Assembly (NCBI RefSeq): GCF_001280425.1
Contig: NZ_LIUF01000002.1
Coordinates: 434,001-498,000 of the forward strand
From: Haloarcula rubripromontorii
Lineage (GTDB): Archaea > Halobacteriota > Halobacteria > Halobacteriales > Haloarculaceae
Length of the DNA stretch: 64,000 nt
Direction: 5' to 3'
This document shows, piece after piece, positions 56,449-64,000 of this stretch. The translations under genes were made by a program, and so were the position numbers. The number at the start of each line of letters is the position of its first letter. Position 1 is the first letter of the stretch. A model generated the notes under the pieces. It was given only the letters and a program-made list of their open reading frames with translations. It did no database searches and was not told the DNA's origin.

Positions 56449-58293
56449 TCACTCGCTAATACGATACTCGTTCGTGACGACAGTCTGGCCGTCAGTGGCG
56501 GCGAGCGTCACGTCGTCACCGGCTGAGAGAGTAAGCGTGTCGACGGTGACGCGGGCGAACGGACCGACAGTGTGTTCGGCCTGTTCGCGGTCCCCATTGC
56601 AGTCCCATTCCACCGTGAGGTTTGCTTTTTCAGGGCGGTCATGGAGGACAACGATATCCCGCTCGCCGGGCGCTAGGTCCGAGAGTATCACCTGCGTGGG
56701 CTCGTAACAGTCGGCGAGAACACTGAATGCCGTCTTCTCGGTCCCATCCGTGGCGAGCAGACCCATACCGGCGTCACCGACGTCTCGGAGGCTGTCCACG
56801 ATCATGAGCGGCGCGGCGCGGTGCCGGAGCGACTCGGCAACCTCGCGGACGACGCCGGCCTGGTACGACTGCGACGCGTCGACTCCGCCGTCGACGTGGC
56901 GGTCGTGGCAGGCGTTGTCGAACCCGGGGCTGTCGCCCGGTTCCGGCGTCCCGAGCGCCCCGGCTCCGAAGCCGGCGACGACGTCGCCGACGTCGAACTG
57001 CGAACAGAGCCACGGAAGGTCGGTTGCGTCACCGTACCGCCACCCCGGGTAGAGGGTGGCCGCGTCGGGAGCGATTCCCGGCGGGCCGACGACCGGGAAC
57101 GTCGGCACGTCGTCGATGGCCTCGGCCACCGACCTGGCGTCGGACGCGTCGTAGCCGGCGCGCCAGGCGCGCCATCGGAAGCGAAGCCTGTCGAGGAATC
57201 CGGAACCCAGTCCGTCAGCGTACGGAGATACTGGCTCGTCGTGAACACCGACCGCCGCGAAACTGGGATGCTGTGCGTAGGTCGTATTGAGCCGCGCTGC
57301 GAGGGCGATTCCTCGTTCGCTGTCGAATGAACCGGGGCCAGACAGTGGAACGTCCTGCCAGAGCAGGACGCCGTGGTCGTCACAGGCGTGAGCCACTTCG
57401 GGGGGCGTTCCCTGTGCCCGAACCCGGACCAGATTTGCATTGGCGTCGACAGCCCGTGCGACATCCTCCACGGTCGGGTCCAGCAGCGTTACCCCGCGAA
57501 CGGGCACGGCCTCGCCGTTGACCCGCAGGCCATCGTCGTAGGAGACGGTGCGCAGTCCTGTCGTCACCGAGTGCTCGTCGTCCCCGAGCTTCGCCCTGAG
57601 AACGTAGCGGGACTGTTCGCCGCGGTCGTGGGGCCACCACAGTGACGGGTCGCGCACGTCCATCGTGTAGGTCACTGTCGTCCGCTCGTCGTCGGTCGAG
57701 ACGCGGGCCCGGTCCATCATCCCGCCGCCGCGCACGTCCCCCTCCGGCCGTAGCGAGAGGGTTATCCGGTCGTCGAGTGGCTCCTGGGTCAGGACGGTCG
57801 CCGACACCTCGACCGTCGCGTCGGTCACGTCTTCGTCCGATACCTGTGGCTGGACTGAAAGCTCGCTCACGCAGGGGTCCGGTCTGGTTTCGATGCTCGC
57901 ATCCCACCAGATGCCCGGGACGCAGCGCTCCGGTGGAAGCTGGTCGGTCGCGTGCAGGCCGCCAAAGCGGTCCTCGGGCGTACGACACTCCACGACGATC
58001 CGGTACTCCTCGCTCTCGGGGAGGCGAATCCGGAGCGGCTCGAAGTAGGCGTCGTGGCTGGTGAGTAAATCGCCGTTGCACCACACGCGTGTGTGCGCGT
58101 ATGTTCCACTCAGTACGAGCAGGGCGTGTGCGTCGCTCTCGTCCCGCGGGTCCGAGAACGTCGTTTCGTAGGCTACGGCCTCGGCGCCGGCGAACTGGTC
58201 GGGCCGGCCGGGCACCGATACCGGTTTCCACGCCTCCGGGGACGGCATCTCGTCGTCCGGCGCAACCGCCGCGCCGCGCCACTCCAGCGACAT
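56449..58293 (-). CDS. GH2-like glycoside hydrolase homologue, probably without the catalytic nucleophile
   Basis: The 614-residue protein has the GH2 layout: an N-terminal sugar-binding beta-sandwich (WKPVSVPGRP, VWCNGDLLTSHDAYFEPLRIRLP), an immunoglobulin-like middle (DPSLWWPHDRGEQSRYVLRAKL) and a TIM barrel. The acid/base site is AAVGVHDEP with Glu353 (N-E became D-E). The nucleophile region reads DVVAGFGAGALG with Gly441 where mannosidase-type GH2 enzymes have a Glu in a SEFG or TEFG segment. It may therefore be a non-hydrolytic sugar-binding protein. No signal peptide. Two starts are possible, 58293 and 58320. Confidence 0.82.
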   Translation of the reverse strand: MSLEWRGAAVAPDDEMPSPEAWKPVSVPGRPDQFAGAEAVAYETTFSDPRDESDAHALLVLSGTYAHTRVWCNGDLLTSHDAYFEPLRIRLPESEEYRIVVECRTPEDRFGGLHATDQLPPERCVPGIWWDASIETRPDPCVSELSVQPQVSDEDVTDATVEVSATVLTQEPLDDRITLSLRPEGDVRGGGMMDRARVSTDDERTTVTYTMDVRDPSLWWPHDRGEQSRYVLRAKLGDDEHSVTTGLRTVSYDDGLRVNGEAVPVRGVTLLDPTVEDVARAVDANANLVRVRAQGTPPEVAHACDDHGVLLWQDVPLSGPGSFDSERGIALAARLNTTYAQHPSFAAVGVHDEPVSPYADGLGSGFLDRLRFRWRAWRAGYDASDARSVAEAIDDVPTFPVVGPPGIAPDAATLYPGWRYGDATDLPWLCSQFDVGDVVAGFGAGALGTPEPGDSPGFDNACHDRHVDGGVDASQSYQAGVVREVAESLRHRAAPLMIVDSLRDVGDAGMGLLATDGTEKTAFSVLADCYEPTQVILSDLAPGERDIVVLHDRPEKANLTVEWDCNGDREQAEHTVGPFARVTVDTLTLSAGDDVTLAATDGQTVVTNEYRISE

Positions 58294-58401
58294 ACCTTGT
58301 GGCCCGTTCCCCGAGGGCATATCCTTTGCCCCACGCCTTCACTTTCACTTTCACTCCGGGGATGGCTCGCTTTGACATAGGTAGCCACCTACTATCCAGA
58401 T

Positions 58402-58575
58402 ATGCTCACCGAACTGCACGAGGCGGCGACACCGACCTGCGAGGCCCAGCACTGCGAACGCTCGCTCGGCGAGCCGGCGCTGGTGTTCGAGACCGAGGCT
58501 GGCCGCCGCGAGGCGCACGAGTGCGCCTGCGGTGCGGTGACGGTTACCGTCGTCCGGTCGGAGTCGTCCCGCTGA
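58402..58575 (+). CDS. Small Cys/His-containing protein, 57 residues
   Basis: The peptide MLTELHEAATPTCEAQHCER and the following CACGAVTVTVVRSE contain CEAQHC and HECAC groups that could form a zinc site. It precedes the DUF371 gene by 26 bases on the same strand, so the two may be cotranscribed. No family is recognised. Confidence 0.65.
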   Translation: MLTELHEAATPTCEAQHCERSLGEPALVFETEAGRREAHECACGAVTVTVVRSESSR

Positions 58576-58601
58576 AGTACGCCCGGCGGTGACCGGGAGG
58601 T

Positions 58602-59030
58602 ATGACACTTGAGGAAGTGGTCCACGCACAGGGCCACGAGAACGTCTCCGGCGAGCACGCGAGCACGCTGGAAGTGACGAGCGACGACTTTCTGACACCG
58701 GCCGGTGACTGCATTCTGGCTATCGAAGCCGACCGCGTCCCCGCTGACTTCGACGCGGAGTTCGTGACAGCCTGCCAAGACGCCGACGCGACGATCACGG
58801 CGACTATCGAGGCCGGCAACTATACTGTTACCGTGACCGGAACCGGCCATCCCGACCTCTCCTTCGAGAACGACCGGAGCCACGTCCTGCGGACGAGCGA
58901 CTACGTCGACGACCGCACCGTGATGGTGAACGCCGACGCGGCGGCCGGCGACGTGGACCGGGACCTTGTCGATGCGCTCGCTAGTGGCAGTGACGCGACG
59001 CTGACGCTAGCTGTTGACCCTAGCGAGTAG
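58602..59030 (+). CDS. DUF371 family protein
   Basis: The 142-residue protein starts MTLEEVVHAQGHENVSGEHASTLEVTSDDFLTPAGDCILAIEADR, the typical DUF371 opening (GHxNVxaxHxtTlEiTkd...GDCIigv), and contains HPDLSFENDRSHVLRTSDYVDDRTVMVNAD. The family is found across archaea and in some eukaryotes and has no established function. All of its predicted secondary structure is beta-rich. The preceding small Cys-rich gene is 26 bases upstream. Confidence 0.88.
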   Translation: MTLEEVVHAQGHENVSGEHASTLEVTSDDFLTPAGDCILAIEADRVPADFDAEFVTACQDADATITATIEAGNYTVTVTGTGHPDLSFENDRSHVLRTSDYVDDRTVMVNADAAAGDVDRDLVDALASGSDATLTLAVDPSE

Positions 59031-59095
59031 GGACAGTTCTGGGATCGGTCGCGCCGCTATTCGGTTTCGGCAAAAGAAAACAGGTTGTAAACGGC

Positions 59096-60676
59096 TTACG
59101 ACGACGAGATGACGTCGTCGATACGGACGATCATCGTCGCCGCTTCGGTAGCGGAGTCGACCGCTTCGCGCTTGACTGCGGCGGGGTCGAGGATGCCGTA
59201 GTCGACGGGGTCACCGACGACGCCGGTCTGGCCTTCGCTGATGACGCCGGCGATGCCCTCGCTCTCGTGTTCGGCGCGGAGGTCGACGAGCGCGTCGATG
59301 GCGTCGAGGCCCGTGTTCTCCGCGAGTGTGCGGGGTAGCACGTCGACAGCGTCGGCGAACGCTTCGACGGCGAGCTGCTTGCGGCCCTCGATGGACGCCG
59401 CTTCGGAGCGGATGTGGTCGGCGATGGCGATTTCGGTCGCGCCTGCGCCGGGAACCACACCGCCGGCGTCGAGCGCGGCGATGACGGTGTCGAGCGCGTC
59501 GTTGAGCGCGCGTTCGAGTTCGTCGACGACGTGTTCGGTGGAGCCGCGAGCGATGACTGTGACGGACTCGGCGGTCGCGCCGCCGGTAATGAACGTCACG
59601 TCGTCGTCACCCTGCTTTTCGACGTCGACGCTGTCGGCGTGACCGAGCGCGTCTTCATCAAGAGCTTCGAGGGAGCCGACGCGCTTTGCACCGGTCGCCT
59701 CCACGATGTCCTTCGCGGTCGAGGAGCTGATGCTGTCGGCGACGAAGACGCCTTCCTTGGCGAGCTGGGAGGCGACGCGGTCGGCGACGTCCTCGGTGAC
59801 GAACGCGACGTCAGCGCCGCTTTCGACGACTTCCTCGGCGTAGCCCTGCAGTTCGCTCTCTTCGGCGTCGAGCGCGGCGTTGAGCTGGTCGACGCTGGAG
59901 ACGTTGTACTCGGCGTCGATGTTGCTCTCACGAACGTCGAGTTCGGTGTCGATGACCGCGATAGACGCGTCCTCGACCGAGGTCGGCATGTTGTCGTGGA
60001 CGGCCGTCTCGTCGACGATGACGCCCTCGACGAGCTTGGTCGCGGAGGAGGCTGCACCCGTCTGGGTGTGGACTTCGATGTTGTCCCGGCGAACGCCGTT
60101 GTCGCTCTTGGCGTGGCGGACGGCGTCGACGACGACTTCGGCGAGTTTCTCGGCCTCGACATCACCGGTGCCCTTGCCGGTCATCGATGATTCGGCGACT
60201 TCGACGAGCGTCTCGTCGTCGAGGTCGACATCGAGGACAATCTCGTTAATCGCCTCCTGTGCGAGTTCGGCGGCGGCGGAGTACCCCTCGACGATTGTCG
60301 TCGGGTGGACGTCATCGTCGAGCAGGTCCTCGCCCTTGGTCAGCAGTTCCCCGGCCAGCACGGACGCGGTCGTCGTTCCGTCGCCCACTTCGTCTTCCTG
60401 CGTCTGGGCGACTTCGACGATCATCTGGGCCGCGGGGTGTTCGATGTCCATCTCGGAAAGGATGGTCGCCCCGTCGTTGGTGATGACCACATCACCGTCG
60501 TCGGAGACGAGCATCTTGTCCATGCCGCGGGGACCGAGCGTGGTCCGTACGGACTCGCTTACGGCCTTTCCGGCGGAGATGTTCGATGACTGTGCGTCCT
60601 TCCCGTGTGTGCGCTGGGCGTCCTCATCAAGGATGAAAAGAGGCTGGCCGCCCATGCGTCGCTGGCCAGATGACAT
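59096..60676 (-). CDS. ths: Thermosome subunit (group II chaperonin)
   Basis: The 526-residue protein is a group II chaperonin subunit. ATP-binding motifs include [32 protein letters not shown] near residue 45-75 and [17 protein letters not shown] near 95, with [13 protein letters not shown] near 410. It folds proteins in an 8-fold ring closed by a built-in lid. The C-terminus stops at DDVISSS and lacks the Gly/Met-rich tail seen in the main haloarchaeal subunits, like the third subunit (Cct3) of Haloferax, so a Cct3-type assignment is likely. A strong TATA box (60714-60721) suggests high or heat-inducible expression. Confidence 0.95.
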   Translation of the reverse strand: MSSGQRRMGGQPLFILDEDAQRTHGKDAQSSNISAGKAVSESVRTTLGPRGMDKMLVSDDGDVVITNDGATILSEMDIEHPAAQMIVEVAQTQEDEVGDGTTTASVLAGELLTKGEDLLDDDVHPTTIVEGYSAAAELAQEAINEIVLDVDLDDETLVEVAESSMTGKGTGDVEAEKLAEVVVDAVRHAKSDNGVRRDNIEVHTQTGAASSATKLVEGVIVDETAVHDNMPTSVEDASIAVIDTELDVRESNIDAEYNVSSVDQLNAALDAEESELQGYAEEVVESGADVAFVTEDVADRVASQLAKEGVFVADSISSSTAKDIVEATGAKRVGSLEALDEDALGHADSVDVEKQGDDDVTFITGGATAESVTVIARGSTEHVVDELERALNDALDTVIAALDAGGVVPGAGATEIAIADHIRSEAASIEGRKQLAVEAFADAVDVLPRTLAENTGLDAIDALVDLRAEHESEGIAGVISEGQTGVVGDPVDYGILDPAAVKREAVDSATEAATMIVRIDDVISSS

Positions 60677-60713
60677 ATGTGTTGAACCTCACTTAAGACA
60701 AGGCAAGCGGTTC

Positions 60714-60721
60714 TATATAAA
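60714..60721 (-). promoter_or_regulatory. TATA box of the thermosome gene
   Basis: On the minus strand this reads TTTATATA and is the strongest TATA-like match in the window. It lies 38-45 bases upstream of the ATG at 60676, so a short leader of about 10-20 bases is expected. Heat-shock regulation of haloarchaeal cct genes is known, but no heat-shock site was recognised here. Confidence 0.65.
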
Positions 60722-60798
60722 ACTTTCTAACGGCGTAGACCGTTCGTCGGGCGACGGCGCGGTTGCTGTCCCTGTAATCTTGGCTGGACCTACACATC

Positions 60799-60807
60799 TT
60801 TTAATAT
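60799..60807 (+). promoter_or_regulatory. TATA-like box of the amidohydrolase gene
   Basis: TTTTAATAT sits 25-33 bases before the ATG at 60832, the leaderless spacing. It is divergent from the thermosome promoter. Confidence 0.55.
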
Positions 60808-60831
60808 GGGTCTATACACACCGTATAGTAG

Positions 60832-61641
60832 ATGCTGGAGCTGGAGCACGGGTTCCGCGTTGTCGACGTGCACGCACGGCTGGAACCCGACGAGCAGCGC
60901 CGACCCCGAGACGGCATGGGTGACCCGGAGCAACTGGAACGGGAGATGCACCAGGCTGGCGTCGTCCGCTCCGTCGTCTTCCCCGGCGAGCGAGACGGGT
61001 CGTATCTGAAAGCGAACAACGCCGTCGCCCGGATGACCGTCGAGCGACCGATGGTCGCCTTCGCCAGAGTCAACGGCGCTCGGGACCCGGGGTCCGGCCC
61101 CGGGTCGACGCTGCGGAACCTCGCGAGTAGTCGCACGGAGGCCCACACCTCGCCGGCGGACATCGAGCAGTACGCCTACGACGACCGGTTCTACGGCTTC
61201 AAGCTCCATCCACCGACTGACGGACTACCCGATGACGAAGTCCTCGCAGAACTGGAGTCGGTGTCGCTGCCCGTTATCGTCCACGGCGGCGAAGGGTTCC
61301 CGCCCGAAACTGTCGCCGAATCGCTGCTATCGTACGATTTCCCGGTCATTCTCTCACATTTCGGCGCGCATCCACTACGGCAGGACCTGATGGAACGAGC
61401 CATCGACCTGCTGGAGACCCACGACAATCTGTATCTCGACACCAGCGCGGTCCGCTACCGAGGGCCGATGGAACGGGCGGTTCTGGAACACCCCGACCGT
61501 GTTCTCTTCGGAAGCGGCGTCCCCAGCGTCCACCCGAACGTGGCCGTCATGGAGATTCTGACACTGGATGTCCCCGAAGACGCGATGCGCAAGGTGTTCT
61601 CGAACAATCCCAACCGCGTCATCGAGGCGCTGGCACCCTGA
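60832..61641 (+). CDS. Amidohydrolase-like TIM-barrel protein
   Basis: The 269-residue protein fits the amidohydrolase 2 group: [11 protein letters not shown] at the start, GFKLHPP near 120, [12 protein letters not shown] near 145, [21 protein letters not shown] near 170 and [15 protein letters not shown] near 225, with the C-terminal [14 protein letters not shown]. The first metal motif is HAR rather than the usual HxH, so the metal site may be altered. A hydrolase or decarboxylase on a small carboxylate or amide is plausible; substrate unknown. It is divergent from the thermosome gene. Confidence 0.83.
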   Translation: MLELEHGFRVVDVHARLEPDEQRRPRDGMGDPEQLEREMHQAGVVRSVVFPGERDGSYLKANNAVARMTVERPMVAFARVNGARDPGSGPGSTLRNLASSRTEAHTSPADIEQYAYDDRFYGFKLHPPTDGLPDDEVLAELESVSLPVIVHGGEGFPPETVAESLLSYDFPVILSHFGAHPLRQDLMERAIDLLETHDNLYLDTSAVRYRGPMERAVLEHPDRVLFGSGVPSVHPNVAVMEILTLDVPEDAMRKVFSNNPNRVIEALAP

Positions 61642-61687
61642 CTGCCGCGCCACTGCTCGGACCGAACGGTCGCGGCAAGGCCCGTGA

Positions 61688-62593
61688 CTACCGCCAGTCG
61701 TACACAGTCACTGCGCGGTCCGCACGCGCGGACCGACCGTTCGGATTCCGGCGGGTCGTCCGGTCGGTCACGCGTGCCCTGACTCCGTCGACGATTCCCG
61801 ACCCGACGCCGCCGAACACATCCTGTCCGTTGCCGAGCCACTGCGACGGCGTCGTCTCCCCGCGCACGACATCGACCAGCGCGTCTTTCGCGTCACCGAC
61901 CGCGTGGCTGAGGAGTCGCCGCATCACTGTCGGTCGGACGTTGTAGTTTTTCACCAGTCGATACGCGAGCGAGCGGTACTTCCAGTTCCAGTCGGTCTCT
62001 GCGATGCCGCCGTCGGCCTCGAACTCGCGGCTGACACACATTTTCGTACTCCAGTCGACACCGTACTCACTGGCGGCCATCCGGTGTGCGAAGTCCCGGG
62101 CGCTGCCGACATTCAGGTACTCGTCGAATCCGTCCAGTGCTTCCAGTACCTCGGCATCGAACGCGACGTTGCCGGGGTTGAAATACGTCACGTCGCGGCC
62201 GGCTATCGTCCGTGTTTCCTCTGTTTCGGTCGTCATCCCGGCCCACAGTTGCTGGTGTGTCGGTCCGGTGATGGCCTGAGCGGTCCCCGAAAGCCCGTCT
62301 CTCACGGCGTCAGCCCAGCCGGACTCGACAGAGAGCGACTGATGGACGAGCGCGATAACGTCCCCCGTCGCCCGGTCGATCCCGGCGTTGCGGGCGACTG
62401 TCACCGAGCGGTCGGCGATTTCGACGAGAATAGACACGTCGTCACGGTCCCGGACCATCCCCGTTGTGCCGTCGGCCGACGGGCCGTTGACGACGATTAC
62501 CTCCGCATCCGGAACCTGCTCGGTGAGTGCGTCCAGACAGCCGGTTAGCTCTTCCCGGCCGTTCAGCGTCGGGACCACTACCGAGAGATCCAT
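61688..62593 (-). CDS. Family 2 glycosyltransferase
   Basis: The 301-residue protein opens with the GT2 fold MDLSVVVPTLNGREELTGCLDALTEQVPDAEVIVVNGPSADGTTGMV, followed by VARNAGIDRATGDVIALVHQSLSVESGW, which includes a region at the DXD position that has HQS instead, and later DGFDEYLNVGSARDFAHRMAA. Such enzymes transfer a sugar from a nucleotide or lipid donor. No membrane helices are present. The absence of an obvious DXD weakens a specific assignment. It is convergent with the amidohydrolase gene. Confidence 0.82.
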   Translation of the reverse strand: MDLSVVVPTLNGREELTGCLDALTEQVPDAEVIVVNGPSADGTTGMVRDRDDVSILVEIADRSVTVARNAGIDRATGDVIALVHQSLSVESGWADAVRDGLSGTAQAITGPTHQQLWAGMTTETEETRTIAGRDVTYFNPGNVAFDAEVLEALDGFDEYLNVGSARDFAHRMAASEYGVDWSTKMCVSREFEADGGIAETDWNWKYRSLAYRLVKNYNVRPTVMRRLLSHAVGDAKDALVDVVRGETTPSQWLGNGQDVFGGVGSGIVDGVRARVTDRTTRRNPNGRSARADRAVTVYDWR

Positions 62594-62686
62594 ACCTCTG
62601 GGTAGGACGGCGAAGGCGCTTAAAAGTCGCGGGAGGCGGACGCGAACTTCCCAGTACAAAAACCGGAGTGTTTGAGCGGCGGTGCG

Positions 62687-63391
62687 CTACACGTGGGTGT
62701 TCCAGTACGACACCGAAGCCAGCTTTTCGCCGAGCGGTGTGCCGCCAAGCGCCGTATCGAGCGAGCGGAACGAGGCGGCCAGCTCGTTCGGAATCTTCCG
62801 GTAGAACCCGTACGGAAGGAGCCAGTCGTGGTTCGCGTCGGTCAGTTCCAGTCCGGCCCCGTCTAACAGCCGGTCGATCTCCCAGCGCGAATAGAGCCGC
62901 GACCCCATCGGGAGCGCCCAGTTGTATATCGACCGGGTCGAAAACCGGTTGAACGTATCGAAGAAGACCTGCTCCTTCGAGACGCGGCGCATCTCCGCGA
63001 GAAACGCCGCAGGCGTGTCCGCCAGATGGAAAAAGCGCATCGCAAACACAGTGTCGAAATGGTCGTCCGGGAACGGGAGTCGGGCAGCGTCGCCCCGCAT
63101 GAACTCCACGTGGTCGTCGACACCGGTCGCCTGTGCTTTCTCACGGCCCTGCTGGAGCATCGGTCCCGAGATGTCCAGCCCGGTGATGTTCGCGCCGCGC
63201 TCGGCCAGCATCACGGTGAACCGGCCGGTCCCGCAAGCTACCTCTAATACGTCCTTATCGGCCACAGGGCCGATTGCATCGAGGACGGCCTGCTTCTCGC
63301 GTCGATCGATCAGCCGACCACCACGGGAGAACCGCTTGGCCTCGTACTCTTCGGCCACGGTGTCAGCCTGATACCACTCCTGCCCTTTCAC
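62687..63391 (-). CDS. Class I SAM-dependent methyltransferase
   Basis: The 234-residue protein has a Rossmann methyltransferase domain with motif I VLEVACGTGRFTVMLAERG near residue 45, DISGPMLQQGREKA near 75, and ARLPFPDDHFDTVFAMRFFHLADTPAAFLAEMRRVSK near 108, the UbiE-like pattern. The substrate is unknown, possibly a quinone or small molecule. It is monocistronic, 94 bases from the glycosyltransferase start and read in the same direction. Confidence 0.87.
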   Translation of the reverse strand: MKGQEWYQADTVAEEYEAKRFSRGGRLIDRREKQAVLDAIGPVADKDVLEVACGTGRFTVMLAERGANITGLDISGPMLQQGREKAQATGVDDHVEFMRGDAARLPFPDDHFDTVFAMRFFHLADTPAAFLAEMRRVSKEQVFFDTFNRFSTRSIYNWALPMGSRLYSRWEIDRLLDGAGLELTDANHDWLLPYGFYRKIPNELAASFRSLDTALGGTPLGEKLASVSYWNTHV

Positions 63392-63608
63392 GGTGTATTG
63401 CTCACCCCGCGGGGGATAAAACGATACTGGAATCCCCTTTCATCGGTCGGGTTGCTTTCAAGTCAATCTGGAACCGACCACACTCCCGACCCTGAAAATT
63501 CCGGACGAATCTCCCGGTTACCGGCCGGAACCGCACGATGGCGGTTTTGTATAAGGACACATTAAACACTTCATAGAATCTGTATTGTTTGGTCATGCAT
63601 ATAGCCAA

Positions 63609-63615
63609 GTTTTAC
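63609..63615 (+). promoter_or_regulatory. TATA-like box of the winged-helix gene
   Basis: GTTTTAC is centred about 29 bases before the ATG at 63641, the leaderless spacing. The whole 250-base region between the methyltransferase and this gene otherwise shows nothing recognisable. Confidence 0.45.
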
Positions 63616-63640
63616 CAGTAAGTCTGGAATATCAACCACT

Positions 63641-63910
63641 ATGAGCGCATTAACTGAAAACGCTGCACCGGCACCGTTCACCGACGAGGAGTTCCGCGAC
63701 ACGCTGCGTGAACTCCCGCCGAGCGCGAAGCTCGTCGCGAAGGTGCTGGAAGACGATGCTCCGTTGTCACAGGGCGATCTGGCCGAGAACTCGCTACTCC
63801 CGGACCGTACTGTCAGGTATGCCCTGAACCGGCTGGAGGAGTCTGACCTGGTAGACTCACGGTATAGTTTCACCGACGCACGCAAACAGGTTTATTTCCT
63901 CACGGTCTGA
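63641..63910 (+). CDS. Winged-helix transcriptional regulator (MarR/TrmB-like)
   Basis: The 89-residue protein is a small winged helix-turn-helix: SAKLVAKVLEDDAPLSQGDLAENSLLPDRTVRYALNRLEESDLVDSRYSFTDARKQVYFLTV carries the helix-turn-helix and the two wing strands. It has no effector domain, so it may act as a simple DNA-binding regulator. Target genes are unknown; the adjacent probable MBL-fold gene nine bases downstream is in the same direction and may be cotranscribed. Confidence 0.82.
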   Translation: MSALTENAAPAPFTDEEFRDTLRELPPSAKLVAKVLEDDAPLSQGDLAENSLLPDRTVRYALNRLEESDLVDSRYSFTDARKQVYFLTV

Positions 63911-63919
63911 CCGGCCGGC

Positions 63920-64000
63920 ATGGACTGGCAGCGGGCCGACGTGCCTGTCCCGACACGGGCACCAACCGGCAACACGGCGGCATACGTTTGCGGCGACGAG
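63920..64000 (+). CDS. Probable metallo-beta-lactamase-fold protein, 5' end only
   Basis: Only 27 codons are present before the right edge (MDWQRADVPVPTRAPTGNT and AAYVCGDE). The pattern VPVPTRAPTGNTAAYVCGDE, with a small turn followed by N-T and a strand into a D/E, resembles the N-terminus of haloarchaeal MBL-fold hydrolases just before their first metal-binding region. The metal motif is outside the window, so this is tentative. It starts nine bases after the winged-helix gene. Confidence 0.4.
   Translation, partial: MDWQRADVPVPTRAPTGNTAAYVCGDE

Overview
The window is a stretch of chromosome from a haloarchaeon, most likely Haloarcula or a close relative. The evidence is a GC-rich sequence, very acidic proteins, a single-polypeptide archaeal TFB, family B DNA polymerase, thermosome, Mre11/Rad50 and an AglD-type glycosyltransferase. 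Many genes start 25-33 bases after a TATA-like box with almost no leader. The genus call is inference; no rRNA is present.

Layout. 1-5.6 kb: a partial MinD/ParA ATPase, the archaeal shikimate enzymes DHQ synthase II and DHQ dehydratase, an orphan beta-class DNA methyltransferase and TFB, with a striking three-way-junction inverted-repeat element between the last two. 5.8-24.8 kb: a Tat-exported hydrolase, AglD homologue, radical SAM protein, NhaC antiporter, ABC exporter, Hsp20-like protein, FAD oxidoreductase, NUDIX hydrolase, MFS transporter, aldo/keto reductase, DHH phosphoesterase and several small zinc-finger proteins. 24.9-34.2 kb: a tightly overlapping eight-gene operon coding a secretion/pilus-type ATPase, a TadC/FlaJ-like membrane platform, and a set of N-terminally anchored extracellular proteins including one of 1000 residues. 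A 697-bp IS6-family insertion sequence with an exact 8-bp target duplication sits just upstream.

35-49 kb: Mre11-Rad50, three small haloarchaeal proteins, a family B DNA polymerase interrupted by a 409-residue intein, and the SufC-SufB-SufD Fe-S assembly operon with a hairpin-rich leader. 49-64 kb: a GH13 enzyme, a ferritin-like/DtxR pair preceded by a 12-codon leaderless ORF, tRNA-Gln with duplicated fragments on both sides, a GNAT-zinc ribbon fusion, HD hydrolase, LysE exporter, a long coiled-coil protein, a GH2-like protein that seems to lack its nucleophile, a thermosome subunit, an amidohydrolase, a glycosyltransferase, a methyltransferase, a winged-helix regulator and the start of a probable metallo-beta-lactamase-fold gene.

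Most of the window is housekeeping or lineage-core haloarchaeal sequence. The least explained parts are the secretion operon, the structured element beside tfb, the pilin-like 40-codon ORF and the tRNA-Gln fragment duplications. No rRNA, CRISPR array or prophage was seen.
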